From Narthecium ossifragum (Eukaryota; Streptophyta; Magnoliopsida; Dioscoreales; Nartheciaceae): 64,000 nucleotides of DNA. The translations under genes were made by a program, and so were the position numbers. The notes under the pieces are model-generated. The model saw only the letters and a list, made by a program, of their open reading frames with translations, ran no database searches and had not been told where the DNA came from. Shown one piece after another: positions 1 through 10,776 of this stretch (the stretch's first letter is position 1; each line of letters starts with the position of its first letter). The stretch covers positions 16,461,897 through 16,525,896 of the forward strand of contig OY986975.1 of assembly GCA_963920575.1 (NCBI GenBank). The letters run 5' to 3'.

Positions 1-524
1 CCACTACGACGTCATCTTCGCCGGAGAAACCCACGAAAACCCCAAAACACACCCGAAAACCCACCAAAAACTCAGAATCGAAGGCGGGAGAAGATAGAAG
101 CTCACCTTGGATGAGATTGGGAAGAACTCCGACGGAGAGCCACACGGAACGTTCACTCCCCGGCGAGCTCCATCGCCCCTGCTGCTTGATCTCACCCTCT
201 CTGCTCCTCTTCCTCCCTCTCCAGCTCCCTCTCTCACGATCTCGCCCTCTCTAACTCCGGCGCCGGCAACTCCACCTCCTCCTCCCACTCCCTCTTCTCT
301 CTCTCCCGATCTCTCTGGAGCTCTCTCTCTCTCTCACGGGTTGGGCTGTGAGGTGAGGATGAAGAGAGAGGGAAAAAAATCACGAGAGAAGAAGAGAGGT
401 AGTGGGGTTAGGTGGGGATTTTTGCCGAAACCACCCCCCCCCCCTTCCCCGAAAAACCCCCTTATGACGGGAAAGTCTGTCAATTTACATAAAAGCCCAG
501 AAATTTTACACTTAGGCCCTTACA
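1..524 (-). mobile_element. LTR fragment of the G family, cut by window edge
   Basis: Read on the minus strand, this segment starts with TGTAAGGGCCTAAG and runs through a 'gggcttttatgtaaatt' block and a GA/CT-rich leader. The intact solo LTR at 52464-61040 begins the same way. Both copies also share an 'aggtgagcttct' segment further in. The own-strand 5' end is at 524 and the rest lies outside the window. The open frames here (about 95-145 codons, Pro/Ser or Gly/Arg rich) are by-products of the low-complexity leader. Confidence 0.7.
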
Positions 525-1605
525 CTTATTGTGGTTCCTTTTAGTTCACTAGTGGGCCCCACCGACCACTATTCCCCTCTCTCACCCCCCCCCCCCCAAA
601 CCCCCACACTAAATCCCCCAACCGAACTCAGTTATTCAGCCGGCCACGTGCCTTCATTCTCTATCATCAGATATAACTTGATATAACATGTCAGGGATAT
701 CCTCGGCCCTCTGATAGAATGCACCTTACTTAGATTGTGGCAATTACAACTTGGGAAATCTCTAGATAGCAGTTAGCAACGAGCAGTAGCTTCTTAAAAG
801 TCATGGACCTGCAAATAAACAGCACCACATATAGAGGATGAGTTAGTAGGATTGATGTACTTAATTGCACATGGCAACCAAATTCTTGTTTCAAGTAATA
901 GGTTACTATTGCATCTAATGGCAATCAAGTTATATGTATTCCTTTCTAGATATGCACAGCTCAATGTACCCAGAGGAACACATGAGATTCCTGTGTTGGC
1001 TAATAAGAACGTGAGCATCACCTGCGGTTGCAGTCAGAATAATGGATACCAACTTACCGACAAGGAGGTGATTGGCGTCCAAACCATGATTATGGGTTGC
1101 ATTAGCACGAGCTGAGTGTATAACCTGCAGCAGGTCAAACATCAACACCTCCATGGAAATCAAGAACAAGCATGCCAGAAAGTCTATCGTATCTACATGT
1201 GCTAGAGTTCGTGAGTGGCAACTTTAGCAAGATAGCAAATTCCTACAAGTTCCTGTTATGGACTAACTGGCAAGGTAGTCCAGAACCCCATGCCTCCCAT
1301 CTCCAACCAGTTATAAAGTCTAAAGCCAAACTCAACAGTTTCAAAGCATAACATGACAAGCAATCCAGGAAGACCCCTATACCTTGAATGACTTAACTTG
1401 AAGACAGCACACACGTTTTACTATGGCAAACTACAATAATGAGAAAGAATCAAATCCATAACACCTTCCCATTAGTGAATCCAACAAAACCTGAGTACAT
1501 ATTTGCTCAAGTAACAAGTTTTCTCCATTTATTCGAGAATCGAGATAGACCCATGGACCAGTTTGAAACTTTAGATCATACAAGCAAAGTAGAAGCGCAT
1601 TGCAC
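525..1605. other. Intergenic or intronic sequence, nothing recognised
   Basis: This AT-rich stretch starts with a C-rich patch near 585-600. No open frame with family resemblance was found. It could be intron or 3' flank of the minus-strand exon candidate at 1606-1680. Confidence 0.4.
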
Positions 1606-1680
1606 CTGATACAGTGTCTTTGCGGCTCTTTTCACTGTAACTTGTAGCTGAAGAAGGGCATCTTCAACACATTCCACGAA
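1606..1680 (-). CDS. Possible internal exon of an unidentified minus-strand gene
   Basis: On the minus strand a 75-nt segment is flanked by a plausible acceptor (ctaaactag) and donor (CAG|gtgcaa). It translates in one frame without stops into 25 residues, beginning FVECVEDALLQLQ and ending KRAAKTLYQ, which has the composition of a normal helical protein exon. Two further exon-like stretches lie upstream on the same strand. One is near 2050-2136 (LVRNDYKLLAKATKFGYG within it) and the other near 2205-2265 (ENVDPLIGSFMLGR within it). Their splice phases do not all join simply, so a complete gene model cannot be built here. The family was not recognised. Spliced cDNA would settle it. Confidence 0.3.
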
Positions 1681-2265
1681 CTAGTTTAGCGACCATATTA
1701 ACCTTCTTGGGACTCTTTACACCACCATGCATATTGAGAGTCAATTAGAGAACGATCGAATGAGGGTATTAAATGTCGGAGGAAAAAGGAATGTATAGAT
1801 CAAAGCAAATTCTGGTAACTGGTAAGCACCAACTTCGCCCTTTTAAAGTCTGTTTACAACAAAATGGAAAAATAAAGATGATGCACTGCTATGTAAGCTA
1901 AGCGATTGATGATACTGCAGCCAAAAGAGTATGCTGAAAAATGAAATAGAGGGGTCCAAAATGACTGCAGTGAATGAGATAGAATATACAATAAATATGA
2001 ATCAAGAAAACAATCCTAGATGCCAACCTCCCTTTTACCACTGCCCTAAAAATAATCCATATCCAAACTTTGTAGCTTTGGCAAGCAATTTATAGTCATT
2101 TCGAACAAGAAGCTTGCTTTCTCCCGAAAGCCTCTGCTTGACAGAAATAAATACATATGAAAGAGGAGAACATAGCAGAACATTGCAACCTTCCCAACAT
2201 GAATGAACCAATCAATGGGTCAACGTTTTCCTGAACACCCTCCAGGGATTCAAGTAGAAACCCAC

Positions 2266-2747
2266 TAATGTAACCATCTTTTTCTCAGCCTTCTCCATGG
2301 ATCACATGGAACCACCCTAGTTGTCTCCTTTTAGATCCGATCTTACAAGCGGTCTCTAGTCCATTCCACGGGCTTATCTCTAATCTTAGTCCGACCCAAA
2401 GACCTAGCCTCACCAGTCCACTCGATGGACTAACACCAGTTACCAGAGACCCTCCAGGACATAGTTCAAATCACAGCAAACCCTACCGAGAGTCGAGGTT
2501 TCAATCTATCCATGCCACATACACCAACTAATATACACAAGAAGATGCATTATACTGTCCATGAAACAATAAGAGAACACACACAACCCTAACGAAGCCT
2601 AGGCTCAAGTCAGACGGTACTAAAACCATGAAACTACTTGCCGACAAAACATGTGAAAAATCAAGACGTGACAATTTTTTATCGAATTTTTAGGCTCTAG
2701 GTCACTAGGCACTGACTTACATCCCTAGGTGTGCTCCTATATCGTTG
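2266..2747. other. Unassigned sequence left of the tandem duplication
   Basis: No gene, RNA or transposon end was recognised here. Lines 2330-2480 contain several short 'ccagt/ccact' phrases, but no periodic repeat could be confirmed. Confidence 0.35.
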
Positions 2748-3325
2748 CTAGGGTGTAGTGGAGCAAAGGTATATAAGTTGCTAGAGACCAGATAGAGTCC
2801 TCTAACATGCATATACGCATAGTTTGAAGTGACTAATGTTAATCTAGGATGATAATTGCCTAGATTGTTTGGTAAAGAGCAGATGGGCCTGCTTGTTTCT
2901 TTCGCAGATCCTGCCAAGCGGGCTACTTCTGCTGACTGAGAGGATCCCCCGTTCCCTGATGTATCGGCGAAATAGTGGTGTGTCGCAAGCGGATGGCAGT
3001 ATCAATAATGAGGGCCACACCATGCTCTCCAGTTTTCTAGGGTGTAGTGGAGCAAAGGTATATAAGTTGCTAGAGACCAGATAGAGTCCTCTAACATGCA
3101 TATACGCGTAGTTTGAAGTGACTAATGTTAATCTAGGATGATAATTGCCTAGATTGCTTGGTAAAGAGCAGGTGGGCCTGCTTGTTTCTTTCGCAGATCC
3201 TGCCAAGCGGGCTACTTCTGCTGACTAAGAGGATCCCCTGTTCCCTGATGTATCGACGAAATAGTGGTGTGTCGCAAGCGGATGGCAGTATCAATAATGA
3301 GGGCCACACCATGCTCTCCAGTTTT
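2748..3325. repeat. Tandem duplication, two 289-bp units
   Basis: The unit starting ctagggtgtagtggagcaaa at 2748 recurs at 3037, and both copies end near 'gctctccagtttt'. The copies differ at only a few positions, such as gactgagag versus gactaagag, so the duplication is fairly recent. Each copy holds an open frame of about 70 codons on the plus strand and overlapping frames on the minus strand. None resembles a known protein. The unit could come from an older transposon. Confidence 0.85.
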
Positions 3326-4963
3326 GGGAGAGCTAAACCAATGGTATTGGCTCAAACAAGTAGAAAAGATCCTTAACACGATCAATGCAACATATTAGCC
3401 GAGCCCAATTGGCACATTTGCAGTTGGAGGGTGATGATAACAACTAATGGAAGTTGGTCAAGGCGTCAAGAAAAGCCACCTGAATGATGTGAATAGGGTT
3501 TCAAGGCGTCTTCCCGAAGACGTACTTCCAGCATGTCATTCGAACAGTGAAGGTGGAGTTCCTAGGCTTGACTTAGGGGGATAGCATACTGATGGAGTAT
3601 AGGAGCTACTTTCAGCGTTAGCATGTTACGCCAAGAGATTCGTGCCTGATGAAAACTGTTGAGTTAGAAGGTTCAAGAGCGAATTCCTTATCGCGCCTGT
3701 CTCAAGCCGCCAAGGTGTCAAGCGTAGCCTCATTATTGAGGGAGCATGGAGGACATCTAGGTTAGCAGTGAGTCAAACTCCAGAGGCCGTGGCCAATGCA
3801 ACAATAGCAATAGCTTAGTTTTCCTATTACTATGTGCTGCCACGAGAGATGATTTCCAACAAGCAACAGCAGTAATAATATTAATCTATTATTCTCATCC
3901 CAAGAAGTGTATAAAGAATGAGGGCTTGAAACAACAGAAATGAGGTTGGTGTCTGACTTGATTGTCTAACCAAGCAAAGGAGAAAAAACTGTCCTAAATG
4001 TGACAATCATGAGGGCTAATGTGTGAAATATAGAAGTGGTTACGTACAAGGCAGCAACAAAATCATTAGCAGAGGCTGACAAAACCATTGCTAGTAGCAA
4101 ATGAAATTTGGCAGTACTTGATGGGGACTGGCTTAAAGCATTAGCAGCTTTGATGAAAAGTTTTTATTTACAGAAAAATGAAACCTTGTTTACTAGAACA
4201 ACAAAAGGATGAAGCTTTGTTTGTACATACATGGTCTCTAGACAACAAAAGGCTCACAATCTCTGAAGATGTAAAAAGAACTTTCATTAGCATGATCGGA
4301 TGGAAATATGCCCGGTAGCCTAAAACTTAAGACACCTTTTGTTGCCATGTTCTTAATGCATTCACATTCTACTTTCCTGTAAAGCAAGATTCAGTTTATA
4401 GGACCTACTATGCGAAAAAGATTGTGAATGAATATTGAATTGGCAATGGAAACGGTTTTAACAAATTCATTATGTGAAGAAAGTACAATGACTACGATGC
4501 AATTTGTAGAGCACATATTGTTTCACTCTGAGCAATATTTGCAGCATTAGTTGCTTTTTGAAAATCTATATGACCGTATTATTTTCTGAAGGGCGAAGAA
4601 ATTTGCAGCATTATTTTCTTGACGTATCAATATCTTGGCACGACATTGCACATAAAAGGAGGGAGAAAACTATTCATTTCCAAGTTCATTAAAAATATGT
4701 TGGCACCTTGAGAAAAGATGCAAAACGAAAGTACAGTACAACATGTAATCATCAATCCAAAACAAAACCGAACACTTCGTCTTGTATAGCAACGTTACTT
4801 CCATGAATAATTTTGTTCTTATTTTGGTTCTTGAGTTGTGCATAAGTTCTCTAGAATTCTTTTTCTCAAAAGTAAGTTGGGCAAGTTGAATGCGTATATA
4901 TTTCTTGAATCGCGGGAGCTCACAGAGAGATGATGGGATGAGATGGATGTGGACGCATCGTGA
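3326..4963. other. Intergenic, including 3' flank of the LYR gene
   Basis: No coding region was recognised. The right-hand end should contain the 3' UTR of the minus-strand LYR-motif gene that stops at 4964. Nothing else could be supported. Confidence 0.4.
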
Positions 4964-5254
4964 TCATGGGAGGCGACCCTTATTGAGGACGGAAATGGAG
5001 TACTGGGCGGCGTCGATGAGATCGGCGATGTTGTGTCGGGATCGCTCCTCGAATCCGAACAAGAAGATGGTGCGGACCTCGGCTTTCTTGGAGAGGCGGG
5101 CGGCGGGGGTGAGTGGGAGATCGGGAGACTTGAGGCTCCTAAGGATCTGCCGGTATAGGGATAGCACCACCGGCCGGTTCCTCGCCAAGTCCTCCGCTGT
5201 CGCCCATAACCACCCCATTCCCAGTAGTACTACCCCTCTGGCGAGAGGATGCAA
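4964..5254 (-). CDS. LYR-motif (Complex1_LYR-like) small protein
   Basis: This is a complete 96-codon frame from ATG at 5254 to TGA at 4964. Residues from about 30 read SLYRQILRSLKSPDLPL, a leucine-tyrosine-arginine signature in a basic helix. It is followed by a second helical part with EVRTIFLFGFEERS and DLIDAAQYSISVLNKG. LYR proteins are usually short (80-130 aa) and mitochondrial, where they act with ISCU/HSC20 and acyl-carrier protein in iron-sulfur delivery or respiratory-complex assembly. Which LYR subfamily this is cannot be decided here. A second Met at residue 13 (MGWLWATAEDLARN) could be the real start, because the first 12 residues look less conserved. The gene is GC-rich in an AT-rich setting, as plant exons often are. 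The frame is intact and it is the best candidate for a working gene in the window. Confidence 0.7.
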   Translation of the reverse strand: MHPLARGVVLLGMGWLWATAEDLARNRPVVLSLYRQILRSLKSPDLPLTPAARLSKKAEVRTIFLFGFEERSRHNIADLIDAAQYSISVLNKGRLP

Positions 5255-5499
5255 CGGATCAACTGCTCTCGACGGCTATCGGGTCCGGCGGAGACGGAGC
5301 GTCGGCGGTGTGATTGAGGAGGTGAACAGAGGAAGGGGGTTTAGGGCTTTACCCGTCCAATTTTTTAGTTGTGCATTTTTCAGAAAAGGACACTAATTGG
5401 CAAAATATGCAAACAAAATCCCTGGGGACCGGGTCAGCGAAATCAAATTTGTTCTATTTGGAGAAATGCCATCAAGTTCTAAACTTTTGGGTTTTTAAA

Positions 5500-6001
5500 G
5501 AGTGCAATTTTGTTCACCCACCTAAAAAGTGGGTGAACAAAACCCACCTTGCTATTGGTGGAGAGAAAACATATGGTCCCACTTAAACCATCACCTTTAA
5601 CCAGAAGACTACTGTGCCAATAACATTTAACCCGAAACCCAATAAACAGTACTACCCAATAACCCGATATCATATTCAACAGCCTCCCCCGACGCCTTCC
5701 TTTCCAAAATTGCACTCATCTTCCGCTCCCTCTTCTGCCTCTCACCCACCGCCACCCTCCCCTTCCTCTCCGTCCTCGTCCTTCCCCTCCGTACCCCCCA
5801 ACCACTTCACCTTCCCCTTGCTCTCCCGCGTCTTCGCCGCCCTCTGTCCCCCCGCCAAACCGTCGCCCTCCTTCGCTTTCCATCCCCACTCGGCCTCCTC
5901 CAGTCTCCACCACTGCCCTCCTCCGTGCCCTTGACGCCGCCTTGGCCGCCTCCTCTTCTAGCCCCCGGAAGAGGATTTCTATGCAGGTTCGACATTATCT
6001 C
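5500..6001 (+). repeat. MULE left terminal inverted repeat
   Basis: It starts GAGTGCAATTTTGTTCACCC and ends at CGACATTATCTC. The reverse complement of 10777-11278 matches throughout with very few substitutions, for example aacattt versus aatattt near 5628. A small hairpin, gggtgaacaaaa / ttttgttcaccc, lies inside the outer 40 bp. The inner half is C/T-rich and gives long but meaningless open frames on both strands. Confidence 0.93.
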
Positions 6002-6853
6002 GTGGTTCCGAGGTTCCGAGGTTCGAGATGGTTTTTTGGGTAAGAGGAGATTTGGAAACCCTAGATCTTTGTTTTTTTGGGAAATGTTGTTGTTCTTGTT
6101 GTCGTTTATGTGTATTAGACGATTCCTTGGCTTGATCGCTGATTTGTTCTGAGTTTTAGCGTGCATTTGTTTTAGGGAGAAGATTGCGAGTTGATTCTTG
6201 CTTCATTTATTGTCAACATAAATGTTTTGCTTCTCCGTTTGTTCTGCTTTATTGGTAAAATTTGGTTTTTTCCCGGCTCGATAATGTTTTTGACATCTTC
6301 ATTCCGAGAGTTTTATTTTCCTCTTTCTTTGATTTTTTGCTAAAAAAAGCAAGAAAATGTTTCCCGTGGTCTGAAGATTTTTTGCTTTAGTGGTTTGCTT
6401 ATCTTTCTAGATTTGAGATCTTTGCGCGTGATTCTAAGTGAATAATCTTTAGGTTCAAAGGCTTATGGTCACTTTTGGGCTTCTTAAAATGTTAGTTCCA
6501 ATAGATGCGATCCTAGATTTTCTCTAGTCCTGTTTTGGTTTTGGATGTTCCTAAATGGCAAGTGTGAATAAAGGCTATGTTGAGATTCAGAGACATTGCT
6601 TATTTTTCACGTTACTTGCATGCTTAAATTGCAGTCAATTCCTTGAACCCCATATCTCATACTGCTAATTACTCTTCTGGGCAAATCTATTTCGAAATCT
6701 TTGCAAGATGTTGCTTTTGATAAAATTGACGTCCTTAGCTTGTTTTTTTTTTCTTTCATCAGACTTGAAATTTTAAACATCCGATTTACTTATCATCTGC
6801 TTACTGTTTTCTGTTCTTGCAGCTTGCTTTTGATAAAACTGTTTTCTGTTCGT
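6002..6853 (+). other. MULE interior resembling a captured 5' UTR and intron
   Basis: The stretch reads like a plant leader and first intron: 'ggaaaccctagatctttg' followed by T-rich sequence and a clear acceptor-like run ending ttcttgcag near 6821. It leads straight into the PPR-like fragment. No protein frame was recognised inside it. Sub-TIR sequence of MULEs often comes from captured host genes, and that reading is an inference here. Confidence 0.35.
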
Positions 6854-6935
6854 GCAATGCCCCAGAGGGACGTCGTGAGCTAGAACACGATGGTCGCGGG
6901 GCACGCAGCCGCTGGAGACGTCTTGCAAAAGGGAC
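6854..6935 (+). pseudogene. PPR-protein gene fragment carried in the MULE, with a stop
   Basis: A GC-rich island in AT-rich MULE sequence reads AMPQRDVVS, then a TAG stop, then NTMVAGHAAAGDV. Plant PLS-type pentatricopeptide repeat proteins carry the very common phrase MP-RDVVSWNTM-AGY---GD at this place, so the stop sits exactly where the conserved Trp (TGG) is expected. Only about 25 codons are recognisable before the sequence turns into repeats at about 6925. It is preceded by an acceptor-like site. PPR proteins bind organellar RNA, but this fragment cannot be functional as protein. Coincidental similarity cannot be excluded at this length. Confidence 0.6.
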
Positions 6936-7300
6936 CTGTGTGATTTGTTTGAAAGCTCAATGTGAAATGTTGTGATGGCCAGCAATAAGATTTTGCACCA
7001 TAGCTTGCAAAAGGAACCTGTGTGATTCTTTGTTTGAAAGCTCAATGTGAAATGTTCAAGTATGAATGACTACAATGTATGAATGGTCAAGTATGAATGT
7101 GAAATGTGTAGAGGAGATTGTTCCATTATGTGAATGTTCAAGATGTATAGAGTGATTCTTTGTTTGAAAGCTCAATGTATGAATGTGAAATGTGAAATGT
7201 TCAAGTATGAAATGTTCAAGTATGATTTTTGTGTTCAGCAGTAGGAGATTGTTCCATTATGTGTATGAATGGCTCAAGTATGAATGTGAAATGTTCATTT
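6923..7300. repeat. Imperfect short repeats in the MULE interior
   Basis: The phrase 'cttgcaaaaggaacctgtgtgat' plus 'tttgaaagctcaatgtgaaatgtt' occurs near 6923 and again near 7003. Shorter pieces ('gaatgtgaaatgttcaagtatg') recur up to about 7300. The array looks like slippage or local duplication of sequence next to the PPR-like fragment. Confidence 0.65.
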
Positions 7301-7309
7301 GAAGCATTA

Positions 7310-7530
7310 AGTACAAACTCAATACACAATTGTTTGACTACAAACTGTCTCAACTCAATACACAAACTGTCTCAAGCATTAAGGACAAACTCAATACACA
7401 ATTGTTTGACTACAAACTGTCTCAACTCAATACACAAACTGTCTCAAGCATTAAGGACAAACTCAATACACAAACTGTCTCAAGCATTAAGGACAAACTC
7501 AATACACATATTGACTACAAACTGTCTCAA
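7310..7530. repeat. Minisatellite of 'acaaactgtctcaa' and 'actcaatacaca' blocks
   Basis: Two blocks, actcaatacacaa and actgtctcaagcattaagg, alternate in various orders over about 220 bp, giving higher-order units of about 38 and 75 bp. Two overlapping plus-strand frames of about 100-120 codons (TNSIHKLSQAL repeats) are translation artefacts of this repeat. No gene was recognised in 7531-8382 between this array and the transposase. Confidence 0.8.
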
Positions 7531-8382
7531 CCCTCAACTGTTGCTCTTCTCTCCTTTCGTCTTTTCTTTCCTTTCCTGTTCATGCATCTGAAAGCCAAAA
7601 GGAACTCTAGCCAAAACACCTGCAGATAAGGGCAAAAGAGAAAGTATAGGCTTTTTGTTGAACAATAAAATTTGAGGTGAAAATTTCTAATAAGATCGAA
7701 GTTTATGTGAAAGAGGAGATAAAGACACAGACTTTGGAGGAACCCTTCTAAGGAGATGAACAACTGTAGCCTATCCCTGCAGTGAGAAGAGAGAAAAGGG
7801 TGAGTGTTTTCTAAAGAGATGAATTTTCATTGTTGGCCAAAACCATCAGCCTAGTTAACTGTTTACAGATGACTAAATGATTCAAACACCCTTTGTTCTT
7901 ATCTACATGATTCAAACCAGAAATCTTAGCAGAACTAGAAACTCCCATTGCTGTAAAAATTCCCATTGTTGATTACAAACTCAAAAATATCTGAGCATTC
8001 TCACCTACAAATCTCTCATTATTCATCAAAAAACAATAGTTGCAAGCACTTGTCAGGTGTCATAGCTAAGACAAAGATAGAGGCTGCCTTCCAATATAAT
8101 GAGGTAAACAACAGTACTAAAAGGCTCAACTAATTAAAAAAAAAGAGGTGAATTCATTAGACAAACTATACAAACTATAAAAGTAGTTGATGGGACATAA
8201 CCAAATCATCAGACAAGTGGTTGAGAAGGACTAACAACGTGTGGTAGAGATGTTGTTGTGAAGGTTTCAGTTGAGGGCATATCCTTTGCCTTGCTACCTG
8301 AAAATTTCAATTACGTGAAGGATAAATCCCATTTTGCTTTAAATATTCAAAAACGAATTCAACTATTTAAGTCATTGAATGA

Positions 8383-10551
8383 CTAACCCTTTCCCTTAGA
8401 AGCCTTTTTTGTCACTTTAGATTCCAATGCATTCTTCTTTCGTGTAGTTCGACCTCGACATCGTTTAATAGTTGGATCACGTAAAGTCGGCTCTTCAATC
8501 AGATTTGCAACCGGACTCTTTTGTGCACTCTGAACTGCATGCTCATTCTTCTTGAAATCGCTAATCCATGTCTCAACCTTTGCTTCAAACTCTACCAAAC
8601 CTGCCTTGGTTAAAGAATATACTTCTTGAAACTTTGAGGCCTTGTTCACAATTCTTTGGGAAATATGTGACAAGTCACTATAACGTGTTGTGAAAGATGG
8701 GTCAATGTCATCTGGAATCAAGTCTCCATGAGGGTCAAAAACACTTTCATCCTTGATGCTCCTAGTCCATCTCTTCAAATAGTATTGGGGAGGCAAACTC
8801 TCATATTGTAAGTCACGGAACAATTTCAGTGCATGAGAGCAAAGAATGCCATTAAATTCAAACTTTCTACAACTGCACGACACTGAATGTTCCATGGGGT
8901 TATATACTAGTGTGCGGATTTTTTTCCAACCAGTCAACTCCGTAGCTTTATACATATGAATGTCCCCATCATTTTCTTGCTCTAACTTCAAATCAAGAGT
9001 TTTATGGTACTCATTTTGAAAAACGTAGAACATCTTTTTTGTAAATTTTCCAGCTGCTTCACGCTCTACTGACCAACCAGAAATGAGATTGGGTGATGTT
9101 TGTTCTGTTTTATTTTCAGCTTCCCTTTCTTTTTCACGCCTATCAGCCATGGCCTTTGCATACTGATCTACAAATTCCCGAAGAACAAGACTAGAACCAA
9201 AGTATTTTTTCAAAAACTTATTAATGCTCTCACTCCTCTGTGTTGTGGTCATGCCGGCACAAAAATAAACACGACTATAAACTTGAGCCCAATTTTCTCG
9301 AAACCCATAAAACTTTAGCAGCCACTCATTACCACTAAGCTCAAAATCTTGAAGCAATGTTGTCCAACTCTGTTCAAATTCTTCAATTGTCTCTGGATCA
9401 TATATGCAAGATTTGAGTCTTGGAGCAAAGTCTTTAAATTCAGCAAATACTCGACCTAAGTGTTTTGCCGCATTTTGGTAAAGGCGCCATAAACACAGTC
9501 CATGATGAGACTCTGGAAATATAGCTTCAATAGCATTTGAAATTGCTTTAGACTGATCCGTGAATATACTTACAGGTTTTTTCCCTCCCATCGCCTCCAA
9601 AAATGTAGTAAACAACCAAATCACTGCATCAATGGTTTCACCATCTAGTAGATCACATCCAAAGAGCGTTGTTTGTCCATGGTTATTAATGCCGACGAGG
9701 GGTGCACATAACATGCCATAGCTATTTGTCCTAAATGTTGTATCAAAACATATTGCATCACCAAATAAACCATAGTCCCTTCTTGACTTAGCATCACAGA
9801 AGAACACACCACGGATTTCACCCTCCTCATTGGTCCGAAAAGAGAAAAAAAAGTGTTTGTTTTCCTTCTTCTTTTGGTTGAAATAATCAAGAAGAGATTG
9901 TGAATCACCACCTTTTAGAAACTCAGCCCGCTTCCTATGTATCAGATTGCTGCAATCAGATCGGATGAAATTAAGGTATTGAGATCCTCCAGCTTCTTCG
10001 GACATATAAGCGAAAATATTTGATGGTGGTAGCCCTGATGCATGCATTTTATTAATAAGGCCTGCTTGGGAGAACTCAATTTTCCTTTGAGATCTCAGAT
10101 AGTTCAGACGTTGAGGCGGTACAAGATCATGAGAATGCTCTGCTTTGAATTTGATTACATGATACTTATCTTGAAAGAGTTTAATCTCAAACATCGCCTT
10201 ACAATCAAATCGCCGATTTTCTCTTCTTTTGATTGGGGTTTTGATCTTTTGGTATTTCCCTTCGCATGAACAAACAAGTACTTGCCGATGAATCTTGCTG
10301 TGATCAACTTTATTCATATCTGTCCTCTGTTTCCTAACACTAAAACCCATAGTTCTTGCATATGTATTATAATAAGCATAGGCAGAATCTGCACTATCAA
10401 AAACCATTCCAACTTTGGGCTCAACCTTCTCATCCACATCCACATCTATGGTATTTGTTGATTCATTTAAACCAAGGCCCCCATCATTAGTGTCAAAGTT
10501 TTTCTCATTATAATCTACATTCGCACACATGAATTCTCTATATTCGCCCAT
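8383..10551 (-). CDS. FAR1/FHY3-type MULE transposase
   Basis: An open frame runs from 10641 to the TAG at 8383. The likely start is the ATG at 10551 (MGEYREFM), about 722 codons. The first 30 codons upstream overlap a LINE tail, and an acceptor-like tttcatgtgtag lies just before it, so more 5' exon sequence may exist. Domains in order are: FAR1 N-terminal zinc-binding region (VFDSADSAYAYYNTYARTMG, later a C-C-H-H set ending EHSHDLVPP); MULE DDE transposase domain with ICFDTTFRTNSYG and VSIFTDQSKAISNAI supplying two acidic residues; a SWIM zinc finger CSCRKFEFNGILCSHA; and a Lys-rich tail. In the family these proteins cut and paste MULEs, and tamed relatives (FHY3, FAR1, FRS) are transcription factors. 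Its position between intact TIRs favours a transposase over a domesticated factor. There are no internal stops. Confidence 0.9.
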   Translation of the reverse strand: MGEYREFMCANVDYNEKNFDTNDGGLGLNESTNTIDVDVDEKVEPKVGMVFDSADSAYAYYNTYARTMGFSVRKQRTDMNKVDHSKIHRQVLVCSCEGKYQKIKTPIKRRENRRFDCKAMFEIKLFQDKYHVIKFKAEHSHDLVPPQRLNYLRSQRKIEFSQAGLINKMHASGLPPSNIFAYMSEEAGGSQYLNFIRSDCSNLIHRKRAEFLKGGDSQSLLDYFNQKKKENKHFFFSFRTNEEGEIRGVFFCDAKSRRDYGLFGDAICFDTTFRTNSYGMLCAPLVGINNHGQTTLFGCDLLDGETIDAVIWLFTTFLEAMGGKKPVSIFTDQSKAISNAIEAIFPESHHGLCLWRLYQNAAKHLGRVFAEFKDFAPRLKSCIYDPETIEEFEQSWTTLLQDFELSGNEWLLKFYGFRENWAQVYSRVYFCAGMTTTQRSESINKFLKKYFGSSLVLREFVDQYAKAMADRREKEREAENKTEQTSPNLISGWSVEREAAGKFTKKMFYVFQNEYHKTLDLKLEQENDGDIHMYKATELTGWKKIRTLVYNPMEHSVSCSCRKFEFNGILCSHALKLFRDLQYESLPPQYYLKRWTRSIKDESVFDPHGDLIPDDIDPSFTTRYSDLSHISQRIVNKASKFQEVYSLTKAGLVEFEAKVETWISDFKKNEHAVQSAQKSPVANLIEEPTLRDPTIKRCRGRTTRKKNALESKVTKKASKGKG

Positions 10552-10609
10552 AAATTCTACACATGAAACAATACAATCATAATTAGTAAAACTATGTATG
10601 CTTAAAAAG

Positions 10610-10755
10610 TTTTTTTTTTGGATCGGCAAAAAAGATTTCATTAAAATAGATCAATGTGAAGAATATTACAGAGATTCTAAAAACCAAATAACATGGCCTT
10701 CAACCCAAAAACCTCCTCAAAAAACACCTTAACAAAGTGCTCTTCATAATATTTA
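10610..10755 (-). mobile_element. 5'-truncated LINE (L1-type) 3' tail
   Basis: On the minus strand the sequence ends ...ttttttgccgatccaaaaaaaaaa, a familiar 3' terminus plus poly(A) of plant L1 elements. The poly(A) is the T-run at 10610-10619. Only about 150 bp of the element is present. It lies between the transposase exon and the right TIR, and it contributes the spurious first residues of the long open frame. The far edge is approximate and no target duplication could be fixed. Confidence 0.45.
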
Positions 10756-10776
10756 AATAAATAACCAGAAAGAGCA

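Noticed and set aside
3340..3780. Possible retrotransposon remnant after the 289-bp repeats
   Set aside because: No LTR ends, PBS or pol motif could be found in any frame, so it was left as unassigned sequence.
5614..5934. Pro/Ser-rich and Gly/Arg-rich open frames in the MULE TIRs (also 10844-11164)
   Set aside because: Mirror-image frames in C/T-rich terminal repeats on both strands. They arise from base composition.
7229..7629. Two overlapping repeat-protein-like frames (TNSIHKLSQAL and similar)
   Set aside because: Translation of a DNA minisatellite in two frames. No start context or family.
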